Positions 29,666-39,789 of a stretch of DNA of 64,000 nt are shown piece by piece. The translations under genes and the position numbers were made by a program. The DNA comes from Molossus alvarezi. Its lineage: Eukaryota; Chordata; Mammalia; Chiroptera; Molossidae. The stretch covers positions 8,576,001-8,640,000 of the forward strand of contig CM073886.1 of NCBI GenBank assembly GCA_037176705.1, given 5' to 3'. Each line of letters opens with the position of its first letter. The stretch's first letter is position 1. The notes below the pieces were generated by a model. That model had not been told where the DNA came from and made no database searches. It worked only from the letters and a program-made list of their open reading frames with translations.

Positions 29666-30599
29666 CTAACCACCTGCTAGTTTGGAATCCTATAGGTTTG
29701 AACACCTGCTTAGTTTGTGCCAAAGTTCACCAGGCCCTCTTGGCAACCTTGTTAAGGCAGCATTCACAACTGAGCTAACTGCTAGCTCCTGGCCACCTCC
29801 GCGTCTCTGGTCCTCTTGCTGATGGGCCGGGCACAGAGCCCCCTCGAGGGGCCCTCGGACTCCTGCACCTGTCACGCTCGGACTCCTGCACCCATCACTG
29901 GATCTGGAACTCATGAGCAGAGTGGAAGGGAGTTGCAGAACCACAGGGGGAAACTCACTACAAGACACTGAAACTTAATAAAGCGACATTGAAGGTCATA
30001 ACACGGGTCTCGAATGCAAGCACGACTGTGAGCCAAGAGTGTGAAACAATGACCTGGAGTAGTGGGCATTCAGCTGCCATCTCAAGTTTCATTCTTTCAA
30101 TGAAAGTCTGTTTGGTGTTCAGATTAAACATTTGCACTTATTCTTCATTTCTACAAAGAACTAAACCCTGTGGCATTTCTGTCAAAGCCCCTTGCCCCTC
30201 ATTAACCTACATCTTCTCCCTTGATGAGTAATACAGACCCAAGAATGATATGGGTTTTGGATCCCTGGAAAGGCAAAATGAATAAAACAACAGGACAAGA
30301 AGGAGAAGTGGTGACTGGCAGTCCGCGTCCCTGTTGGGACACAGCAGGGAGCAGTGGGGACTGCGGCAGCCCGGAGAGCGAGCGCCTCCTGAAGAGCAAA
30401 GCCAGGCTGAGCGGCAGCCCGCGGGGTCCTGCCCGGGCTGCCAATCCAGCACCGCCAGGTTTTCTGAGTTTTCAGGAGAAATCAAAATGCTCACATAAAA
30501 ATTCCAATTTTTAAAAGTAGGCAACTAACTTATAACTGGAAATTCTACATTAGCCACTCAAATTCATATTCCTAATATCTGCTGGTTTGAGGTCTCTGC
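29666..30599. other. Unassigned sequence with a 23-bp tandem duplication
   Basis: No gene or transposon recognised. CTCGGACTCCTGCACC occurs twice, at 29854 and 29877, giving a 23-bp period over two copies. The remainder is unremarkable. Confidence 0.35.
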
Positions 30600-31665
30600 T
30601 ATTCAACAACAAAAAGACAATCTACAGATTGGGAGAAAAAATGTGTAAACCATAAATCTGATAAGGAGTTAATATCCAAAATATATAAGGAACTCAGATA
30701 ACTCAATAGCAGGCAAACAAATAGCCCGATTAAAAACTGGGCAAAGGACCTGAACAGACATTTTTCCAAAAAAATACATACAGATGGCCAACAGGTACAC
30801 GAAAAGTTGTTCAACATCCCTAATCATCAGGACAATGCAAATCAAAACCACATGAGCCAGCACCTCACACCTCTTAGGAGACTATCCCAGGAGGAAAATA
30901 AACTAGCAAGTTGGCAGGGGTGTGGAGGAAAGGAAACCCCGTGCCTTGTTGGTGGTCTAAAGTGTACAGCAATTATGGAAAACAGGATGGAGTTTCCTCA
31001 AAAACGTAAAAAAAGAGCTATCATATGACCCGTAATTCCCTCTTCTGGGTATTTATCCAAAGGAAGTACAATCAGAATCTCAAACAGATCTGCACTCCCG
31101 GGCTCACTGCAACATTCTTCACAATAGCCGAGATATGAGACGGCCTAAGTGTCCATTGGTAAGGAGTGGATAAAACCACGTGGCAGACAGAGAGAGAGAG
31201 AAATATTACTCAGCTATAACGAAGGAGAGTCCGCCATATGCAGCCTGTATACACCTGGAGATTATGCTGAATGAAACACACCACACAGAAGGAAAAATGC
31301 ATGACCTCACTTGTGTGTGGACTCGAAGAAAGGGACGCGAGCAGAGCACGGAACAGTGGTCATCGGGGGGTGGGGGGAAGTGGGTCCAAGGACGCAGAGC
31401 TGCAGAGGCGCAGGCTGAACCAGCCCAGCCATCTAAGGCACGGCATTGTGACGAGTCACTGCGACTGTATGGAAGCCTGAAAATTTGCTAAGAAAGTAGA
31501 TTTCAGATGCTCACATTACAAAGACAATGGTCACTGAATTTGGAGATGACATATGAACTAGCTTGACTCTATTAATCATTCCACTATGTATATGGATATC
31601 AAACCATCAAATTATATACCTTATTTCATTTTTATTTTAAAACTTAAATTTAAAAAAGAGTATAA
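30600..31665 (+). mobile_element. L1 LINE 3' kilobase, sense
   Basis: Sense L1: CAATCTACAGATTGGGAGAAAA near 30620, GAACTCAGATAACTCAATAGCA near 30690, GATGGCCAACAGGTACACGAAA near 30783, CTGGGTATTTATCCAAAGG near 31045, CTTCACAATAGCCGAGATATG near 31118 and TATGGAAGCCTGAAAATTTGC near 31469. It ends AT-rich near 31660. The ORF2 part (30600-31330) is broken by frameshifts and stops. Confidence 0.9.
30621..31330 (+). pseudogene. L1 ORF2 C-terminal remnant, broken
   Basis: Within the sense L1 above, short frames preserve ORF2-like peptide (for example NHQDNANQNH at about 30815-30845). Stops and frame changes interrupt it. It corresponds to the region after the reverse transcriptase domain. No functional protein is possible. 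Confidence 0.75.
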
Positions 31666-31854
31666 GCCAGAAAGTTAGGTCTGGGACCCAGGAGTTGTGT
31701 TTGGTTTCTGCCGGGCCCATCATAGCCAGAGTTATTCTTACAGGGGTCCCCGCTGCGCGGCCCCCGTTCAGGCCCCCGAGAACAGTAACAATGACAGACA
31801 GCCACAACCCTCGCAGAGCGACTCTTCCTCGTACTGTTTGTTCTGACCAGACCT

Positions 31855-32045
31855 CTACTCCCATCGTCTCAACCTGAGTGTGCATGGCAATCGCTGGAGG
31901 GCTTGTTGACACGTATTTGTGGGCTGAGGCCAGAGTTTCCGATTCCGAAGGTGGGGGGAGCTGAGAACGTGCATTCTAACAGGTTTCCAGGTGACCTTCA
32001 TGCTGGTGGGGCAGAGACCTCCCTTGAGAACTGCTTTAGACCAAA
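31855..32045. mobile_element. MER5-like hAT DNA transposon remnant
   Basis: In the same orientation as the copy at 16184: GGAGGGCTTGTTGACACG near 31895, GGCTGAGGCCAGAGTTTCCGATTCC near 31923, CGTGCATTCTAACAGGTTTCCAGGTGACC near 31968 and CCCTTGAGAACTGCTTTA at the right inverted-repeat end near 32022. Confidence 0.72.
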
Positions 32046-32454
32046 GTGAGAGGGTCTTGAATGTGGACAGAGATGCCTGAAGGCAGAGGCTTTCGGTTAC
32101 AGTCCCAGGAAGGGGACAACGTGTCCAGCAAGTAGCTCCTTCAACACGGAGACAGGCAGCTCTGGCCACACGCAGATGGGGAACAAAGAGGTGCAGACAG
32201 AGCCACGACCGGCGAGCAGGAGCCACACAGGGTTGAATCTGGCAAAGCCCTCAGCCCTCTGACTGGAATTCTGAGGATCACAAGGAAGCGTGGACGTCTT
32301 ATGCATCAGTGTCCTGTCCTTGTTTATGTCCGTACCTCACACGCTTCCAGTGATGATGCTCTCAATGGAAATGCCAGCCTGTCTCAGCTCCGCTCAAGGG
32401 GGCCAGCCTCGGGCCATGAGTGAGGCGAGCAGCGCCCCCCGGGGCCAGCAAGCT
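32046..32454. other. Unassigned sequence
   Basis: No repeat or gene recognised. A GC-richer stretch leads into the minisatellite. Confidence 0.35.
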
Positions 32455-33267
32455 GGGGCGCAGGAGGAGGGCAGAGCTGGGCAGGAGGAAGGCAGAGCAG
32501 GGGAGGAGGAGGGCAGAGCTGGGGAGGAGGAGGGCAGAGCTGAGCAGGAGGAGGGCAGAGCTGAGCAGGAGGAGGGCAGAGCAGGGGCAGGAGGAGGGCA
32601 GAGCTGGGCAGGAGGAGGGCAGAGCTGAGCAGGAGGAGGGCAGAGCAGGGGCAGGAGGAGGGCAGAGCTGGGCAGGAGGAGGGCAGAGCAGGGGCAGGAG
32701 GAGGGCAGAGCTGGGGAGGAGGAGGGCAGAGCTGGGCAGGAGGAGGGCAGAGCTGGGCAGGAGGAGGGCAGAGCTGGGGAGGAGGAGGGCAGAGCTGGGC
32801 AGGAGGAGGGCAGAGCTGAGCAGGAGGAGGGCAGAGCAGGGGCAGGAGGAGGGCAGAGCTGGGCAGGAGGAGGGCAGAGCTGGGGAGGAGGAGGGCAGAG
32901 CTGGGCAGGAGGAGGGCAGAGCAGGGGAGGAGGAGGGCAGAGCTGGGGAGGAGGAGGGCAGAGCTGGGGAGGAGGAGGGCAGAGCTGGGCAGGAGGAGGG
33001 CAGAGCTGGGCAGGAGGAGGGCAGAGCTGGGCAGGAGGAGGCAGAGCTGGGCAGGAGGAGGGCAGAGCTGGGTAGGAGGAGGCAGAGCTGGGGAGGAGGA
33101 GGGCAGAGCTGGGCAGGAGGAGGGCAGAGCTGGGCAGGAGGAGGGCAGAGCTGGGCAGGAGGAGGGCAGAGCTGGGCAGGAGGAGGAGGCAGAGCTGGGC
33201 AGGAGGAGGGCAGAGCTGGGCAGGAGGAGGGCAGAGCTGGGCAGGAGGAGGGCAGAGCTGGGCAGGA
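32455..33267. repeat. 21-bp G-rich minisatellite
   Basis: About 39 tandem units of roughly 21 bases with the consensus GAGCTGGGCAGGAGGAGGGCA. Variants replace CTGGGC by CTGAGC, CTGGGG or CAGGGGC, and some units are 20, 22 or 24 bases. A three-unit block (CTGAGC, then CAGGGGC, then CTGGGC) recurs near 32550, 32618 and 32815, so a higher-order unit of about 64 bases is present in part. With a period divisible by three and no stop codon, the tract yields 300-340-codon frames (7-residue repeat EEGRAGQ on plus; Pro/Ser/Leu-rich on minus). These are not evidence of a gene. Confidence 0.97.
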
Positions 33268-35412
33268 GCCCGCCTTCCTGCAGACTCTCCTGCAGAACGC
33301 CCAATGGCTGAGTCCAGGTGGAAAGTCGGACAAGGCCAGATGGTGAAGGACACAGTGAGTTAATACGGGAGTCTGCCCACTCATCTCCCTCTGCACTTTC
33401 TGTTAACTCGAGTCATCAAAATGAAGAACTGTCAAAGTCCAAACACACATCTAAAAACAGAGGGACAATTTTTATATTTTGTTTTCTAATAGAGAAACTC
33501 CTTAGAGATGTTATCGAATGAGGTGGGTAGAACACATTCATCTGACTCCCTTCCTGAGAGCGGGTCATTAAGGCATTCAAATTAACTGGGTGTAATCATG
33601 AATTAAATCGAGCCCGTTTATAAGGGAAATATAGAGGTATCTTTCATCTTAATATCCAGACATGATTCTCCTGACTTGCAGGTATGATTAGGAGGAAAGT
33701 GGCAAAATAAAAAATAAAGACCCTCTGTAGCTTAACCTGAGCGGAATTGGTAATAAAATATCTTCGGATCCCCAGTGAACTCACCGCCTCTCTCGTCGTC
33801 CTCAGCTGAGCTCATTATTTCATTTCATTACTTGATAGGCTGAAAAATTGCCTGCATACTGGTTAATTAGGACAAACAGTGCTTAGTGACTGGGGTGCCA
33901 CTGCAGCTCACGGAACGAACGCCCAGCCTGGGAGAGCTCAGGTCTCGCCTGGCGAAGGGCGGGGGTGGCCCTCGGCCGTGCGTCCACCAGAGCTCTGTCC
34001 GGTGCGCAGGGTAACTGAGCGTTTCTCTGTCCGAGTTTGGGGAGGGTGGTGGTAAGAAACAGAAATCTACCTGCAGAAAACAATGGAGGTTCACTGCGAG
34101 AACACAGAGGCAACTCCACACGGACTTCTGAGAAGGCGCATGAAACCAAGGGGCCTCTGCGCCCCCTCCCTGCCCTCCTCCCCTCGGCCTTCCTCTGTCT
34201 CTCCCTATATGACCAGCGTCACCTGTCTCCTCTCGCTCTGGGTACTGGCTCCATTTCCCACGCTGCATACAGCCACCTGCCATTTAGTACTGGTGTGATG
34301 GACCGCCCGGCGTCCACTCATTCCTCTTGCAGATACTGGGGTCCTCTCCTTCCTCTTGTCCTACGACTTGGATTAGGTCCCACTGACCAACTTGCTAGGG
34401 ATGCGGTTGTTTCCAGGCCTCGGCCAGTCAGCCCACCAGCCCTCTGGCCCGGAAGGGGGACACGGATGGTGTCATGGTCCAAGCAGAGTCCGTGAGATGC
34501 AGGGGCTTTCGCTCCCTCTGTACCCTGAGGTTTCAAGAGGGGGAACGCAGGTTCTGGAGCTGCCGGAGTCCTCTGGAAACGACCCAGATGAATGGAGTCG
34601 AGCGGGCAGCCAGCAGGAAGAGTGGGGAGGAACGCAGCGGTGGAGGAGAAACAGGTCGCATGGCGTCCTTGGGGACCCGCACCGAGCGGTGCCTGAAACT
34701 TACGCTGTCCTGGAGTTTACGTTACCGGGACCAGCGAATCTCCCTTTGTGTGTAAGCCGATTTGCTTTGAATTCTTCTGTCTCTGGTGATAGAAAGAATT
34801 CCTACTGGAACCCCTGGCTTCTTAATTCTCTCTAACTCTGAGCTGCAGAGGGCTCAGCTCTGCCCCTGATTCCGGGTGGTCATCTGACGGTGGTTTCTGT
34901 GTGTCCGACTTCTTATTCTCAAAAAGACTGACTCAGTCATGCCAATCAAAGACTGGACCTCCTGATCCTCCCCCTCCCCCCTCCCACCTCCATGTAATCA
35001 GCCAGAACCATGAGGGTGAGGTCACATTATACAAAAAACATGGTCACCCTCCAGTTGGAACTGTGGGGGAAGAGAAATACCAAAGAACAGTCCAAATTGT
35101 GACCACGGTGTTTCCTGGGACCTCAGCCTACCGAAAAGGAAATGGCAGACCCTCCAAATCCACAGCATCTGCCCTCTGCTCTGGCGCGTGACCTCCAAGT
35201 GCAGGCATCCCCGTGGGTCCTGCACAGAGGCCGGTGGGCGCTGCCGAGGCCCCTGGAGCCCTGCTATGGGACACAGGGATCTCTGACGCTTTTGCTCGGA
35301 GAGTCCCATGTGCCTGCGGAAACTGACCCCCAGCATCCTGACAAAGTGCACCTCCAGGAAGTGGCTGGCACACAGGTCCTGGTCATTCTGGGAGCTCTGT
35401 CTAGGAGTGACT
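33268..35412. other. Unassigned sequence
   Basis: No gene or clear transposon over 2.1 kb. The 33400-33890 part is AT-rich and unique-looking. Frames at 33867-34283 (minus), 34037-34495 and 34392-34835 (plus) overlap and have no domains. A weaker CTCF-like motif (reverse AGAGCAGAGGGCAG) lies at 35169-35182. Confidence 0.35.
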
Positions 35413-35420
35413 AAGTAGAA

Positions 35421-38310
35421 CAACTTCCAGTCAAGACGGTGGTGTAGGTAAACGCGGTAATTGTCTCCTCCCACAACCACATCAAAGTTACAACTAAGTT
35501 ATAGAACAACCATCATTCAGAATCACCTGAAATCTGACTGAATGGAAGTCCTACATGAGGGAATTTTTTAAAAAGCCACATCGAGACTTCCAGTCAAGGT
35601 GGCGCATAGGCAAACGCGGTATCGTGTCCTCCCACAACCACATCAAAGTTACAACTAAACTACAGAACAACCATCATTCAAAGCCACCTGAAATCGAGCT
35701 GAATGGAAGTCCTACAACTACGGAAATAAAGCAGCAGCCACATCCAGACTGGTAGGAGGGCAGAGGGGCTGGTCCCACACCCACATGTGGCGGATAAAAA
35801 TCAGGAGGACACCTCGGCTGGGAAGGTCCTCCCTGAGGACTGAGGGGTCCCCGTCCCACACCAGGTGCCCCGCTCAGGGTTCCAGTGCCAGGAAGAGAAT
35901 CCCCATAACTTCTGGCTAGAAAACCAGAGGGAACTGAGGCTCAGGGAAGCTGACGCGGCTGGAGCCCCAGGCAGCTCCCTAAAGGGCCCGCGCACGGACT
36001 TATCGGACTCTCTCCCTCTAAGCTCGGAGGGAAAGCAGCTCAAGGGGCGCCAGAGACACACAGGGAAGAACTGAGCTGTTTGGCACTGGAGCGAGGGCTG
36101 GAGAGGGGGCTTTCTCCGGGACAAACGTGCTGTCAGAGGCCTTTGTTCCTTTGGTGAGCCCTTCCCTCGGGCGGCAGACAGTCTCTATATCTGGGACTCC
36201 AGCAACCTGGCTCACACTGTTGGCTCCACTCTGATGATTCCCTGAGGCCCTACCCCACTAAACTTCTGGGGCCCCCCCAACTCTTTCCAGTGTCTTTTTC
36301 ATATGAGTGGCCTGTCTTGGCTCATGCTTCATATTTTCCTACAATCTCTAAAACAAGTAGCATCTGACCTCCTCATGCCCTGTACTTCTCACTAAGTGGC
36401 CCCAGACCTGGCATGAGCAGGAGCCAGCCTTGGTTCACAGCTTGGCCTCACCTGGGAACCTCAGCCCAGCACAAGTAGCAGCATTTGCAGATCACTTTGT
36501 AGCTCATGCTGGGCAGAACACAGGCAACAGCTGACCTTGGCCTGTATCTCCCGGGAGACCCCAGAGCCAGCACACCCATTGGACAGCTTCAGGTCACATC
36601 AAAGTATTACCACCCAACCACCTCCATAAGCAAAACACTCACGGGGTGAGCTGAGTGGGCACCAGAGCCCCGGTAAAGTAAGTCCTGCTCTGTGAAGGGC
36701 CCCTGCACAGCTGATATTCCATGGTGGTCGGAGGTTGGTAGTCATCAGTTCTTGCAGCACATCAGCCTGGGGGGTCAATCCTTCCCATTGACATGCCAAC
36801 AGCAATCAAGGCTCAACTACAAGAGGAGGTGTACACAGTTCAATGGGGGAGGCACCTCGAGTGCCCAGCTTGGGTGACTGGGGAGGCTGTGCCACTGGAC
36901 CCTACAGAACACCTCCTACATTAGGCCACTCTACCAAGCCTGGGAGATGTGGCAGCTCTGCCTATTACATAGAAACAAACACAGGGAGGAGGCTGCCAAA
37001 ATGAGAAACCACAAAAACATGTCTCATCTGAAAGAACAGGAAAAAACTCCAGATAAAAAAGTAAACAAATGGAGACAAGCAATCTACCAGATGCAGTATT
37101 CAAAACACTGGTTATAAGGATGCTTAGTGAACTTGGGGTAAGAGAAGATGAACTTAGTGAGAACTTCAACAAAGAGATAAAAACCATAAAAAAGAACCAA
37201 CCAGAACTGAAGAATACAATAACTGAAATGAAGAATATATTACAGGGAATCAACAGTGGAGTAGATGAAGCAAAGGATCAAATCAGAGATTGGAAATATA
37301 GGAAGTAGAAAACACCCAATCAGAACAGCAAAAAGAAAAAAGAATCCAAGAAAATGAGGATAGTGTAAGGAGCCTCTGGGATAACTTCAAGCATACCAAC
37401 ATGTGCATAATGGGGGAGCCAGAAGGATGAGAGAGACCAAGAAATTTAAAAAACTATTTGAAAAAATAATGACAGAAAATGGTGAAGGATAGACATACAG
37501 TTCCAAGAAGTACAGAGTCCCAAACAGGATGAACCCAAAGAGATCCACATCAAGATACATCACAATTAAAATCCAAAAGTTTAAAGACAAAGAGGTCTTA
37601 AAAGCAGCAAGAGAAAAGCAGTTAGTTACCTACAAGGGAGCTCCCATAAGACTGTCAGCTGATTTCTCAACATAAACCTTGAAGGCCAGAAGGGAATGGC
37701 AAGAAATATTCAAAGTGATAAAAAGCCAGGACCTACAACCAAGGTAACTCTACCCAGCAAAGCTATCATTTAGAATTAAAGGACATATAAGGAACTTCCC
37801 AGCAAGAAAAAACTAAAGGAATTCATCGCCACCAAACCAGTATCATATAAAATGTTAAAGGTTCTTCTTTTAGAAGAAAGGAGAAAAAAGATTAAAAATA
37901 TGAACAAACTGGCAATAAGTGCATATCTACCAACAATTGAATCTAAAAAAAAACAATAATAATAAAAAGAGAAGCAGGACAGAAACAGGCTCATAGACAC
38001 AGAAAACATTTTTACAGTTGCCAGATAAAAAGGGTGTTGGGGGATGGGTGAAAAAGGTGAAGTGATTAAGAAGTACAAATTGGTTGTTACAGAATAGTCA
38101 TGGGGTATGAAATACAGCATAGGGAATATAGTCAATAATATTCTAATAACTAAGTATAGTGTCAGATGGGTGTGAGGTTTATTGGGATGATCTTTTAGTA
38201 AGTTATATAATGTCTAATCACTGGGGTATACACTGGAAACTAATGTAATGTATGTCATCAGTAATTGAAAAATAAATGAATGATTCGAATTTTTTCAATT
38301 TTTTTTTAAA
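35421..38310 (+). mobile_element. Half-L1 (HAL1-like) retrotransposon, near full length
   Basis: An L1 5' UTR (ACTTCCAGTCAAG at 35423 and again at 35586, then TCCCACACCCACATGTGGCGG), a decayed GC-rich leader, an ORF1-like region from about 36996, and an L1-type 3' UTR (ACAGAAACAGGCTCATAGAC, CATAGGGAATATAGTCAATA, GTATACACTGGAAACTAATG). No endonuclease or reverse transcriptase region lies between the ORF1 end (about 37860) and the 3' UTR, the hallmark of HAL1 elements. These depend on L1 enzymes. AAGTAGAA flanks it at 35413-35420 and 38311-38318, a probable 8-bp target-site duplication. The end before 38310 is T-rich and untypical. Confidence 0.8.
36996..37860 (+). pseudogene. HAL1/L1 ORF1 remnant
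   Basis: L1 ORF1 encodes an RNA-binding, trimeric coiled-coil protein that coats the element RNA. Here a candidate start ATG lies at about 36999 (MRNHKNMSHLKEQ). The frame then shifts, and the second open piece at 37069-37308 reads METSNLPDAVFKTLVIRMLS and onward through SENFNKEIKTIKKNQPELK, a typical coiled-coil segment. After the stop at 37308 the homology continues in other frames (SLWDNF near 37373; EVQSPKQDEPKEIHIK near 37507; C-terminal PSKA near 37757). At least one frameshift and several stops make it non-functional. Confidence 0.8.
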
Positions 38311-38318
38311 AAGTAGAA

Positions 38319-39789
38319 TATTTTAAATTTTTCTTCATATTTATCCATTGGGATGAGGAGGAACTGGTTCCATAATATGTGTACATAGCAAGTCCTGGCC
38401 TCTAGGAGAGGCAATAAAAGAATACCAGGAACTTTGAAGGTCCGTGTCTGTCTTTAGCAGGAACTGGGTGTTCTAAGGCAAGTTACATAAGATGTCTGAG
38501 CCTCAGTCTCTTCTTCTGGGAAAGGAGGAGGCAATAACCCTTCCCGTGTCTACCCCCCAAAAAAGGCTCATAGGCAGGAGGATTGTGCTGCCCACTGCTC
38601 CCTTTGCTGTCATGTGATGATTCTGAGGACTTTGCCTCTGAGGCCACCAGCAGAAGCAGAGGTCCTCCTAGCACGTGTGGCCTGAAGCAGGTTTGCAGGC
38701 CTTGCCCAGAGCAGGCACTATCCACCCCCCGCCATCACCTGCAGGGAAGATGTAGAGATGCTCTTCTCTGCATGGCTTTCTCCTGCATCGCACATGCTCT
38801 GGTGCAAACAGCAAGGGGGTTGGAGGTCAGTGGACAGTAACCCAAACTCTTCAAGTCCCATTGAGATGGTACCAAGGTGGTTCTTCAGGAGGATTGAACC
38901 CCAGGTGCCCACAGCAGTGACCTGCTCATGAACACACCCCTTACTAGCTTTTCTCCCTTCCCTGTCTCACCTTCACTCTCTCACTTGTGCTTCTATGGAT
39001 CACCTCTCAAATAAACCACCTGTGTCCAAATTTTGGTCTCAGTGTCTGTGTTGGAGGAACAGAACCAAATCATCACCCACCCTAGGCCTAGTTTTTCCTC
39101 CAGGCATCTTACCTAGAGCCCTGACTCATTTCTTGGAGTTAAAATCATTCCTGGAATTAAACAAATGTTATCAGATTCTTGGGAACATTTCCAGAGACAT
39201 TTATGCATTTACAAGCAGATACATATATCAGATTCACATACAAGCAAACTTTTTTATACAAGTGTTTGGAATCCTGCCTACATCCTTCCACACTTCTCTA
39301 TTCCACATTCTAACTTCCTATCTGTTCACACCCCTACAGCCAGATGAGTGGGGAAGCCAGGTGCCGTAACACATGGCAAGGGCAGTTAACCCCTGCATGG
39401 CAAAAAGAAGTCAGAGAAGGCTTCCTGGAGGAAGTGCCATTTAAGTTAAGACCTGAGGCTCCAGGAGAAGCCTGGAAGCAAGAACTGTAAGTGATCTGTG
39501 TGGTTCAACCTTGGAAGTAAGGTTAAGAACTGTAACAGCTGAGGTTGAGGGGTGGTCAGGGCCTTTCAGGTCTCTCCCACCCTGGACTGTTTTTCTCTTC
39601 AACCACATCTGCTCCGTTGCTTGTGTTCAACAGTGTACCTTTCCACAAATGGACTTGTGCTGTAGGCTTCTGGACTTTTCTACATGTTGATCCCCAAACC
39701 AGGAATGAATTTACCTCCAAGAAAGGAGTCTGAACTCTAGGCAAAAAGCCTGGGGAAGAAGCTGGGCCTAGAGTAGCGGTTTGGTGTGT
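38319..39789. other. Unassigned sequence with small repeat pieces
   Basis: A MIR-like scrap lies near 38468-38520 (AACTGGGTGTTCTAAGGCAAG, CTGAGCCTCAGTCTC). Reversed L2 (GAAGGCTTCCTGGAGGAAGTGCC, AAGACCTGAGG) lies at about 39395-39490. At 38930-39070 the sequence resembles the 3' end of an old LTR, with AATAAACCACCTG and GTCTCAGTGTCTGTGTTGGAGG. The rest is unassigned and no gene is seen. Confidence 0.4.

Noticed and set aside
32362..33396. Four frames of 306-344 codons across the 21-bp minisatellite, looking like a repeat protein
   Set aside because: All arise from a stop-free 21-base unit; they are open on both strands and several registers at once, with no start context, domain or non-repeat body.
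38930..39070. A full LTR element
   Set aside because: Only a 3'-end-like stretch with AATAAA is seen; no 5' end or partner LTR, so it is mentioned within the unassigned segment only.
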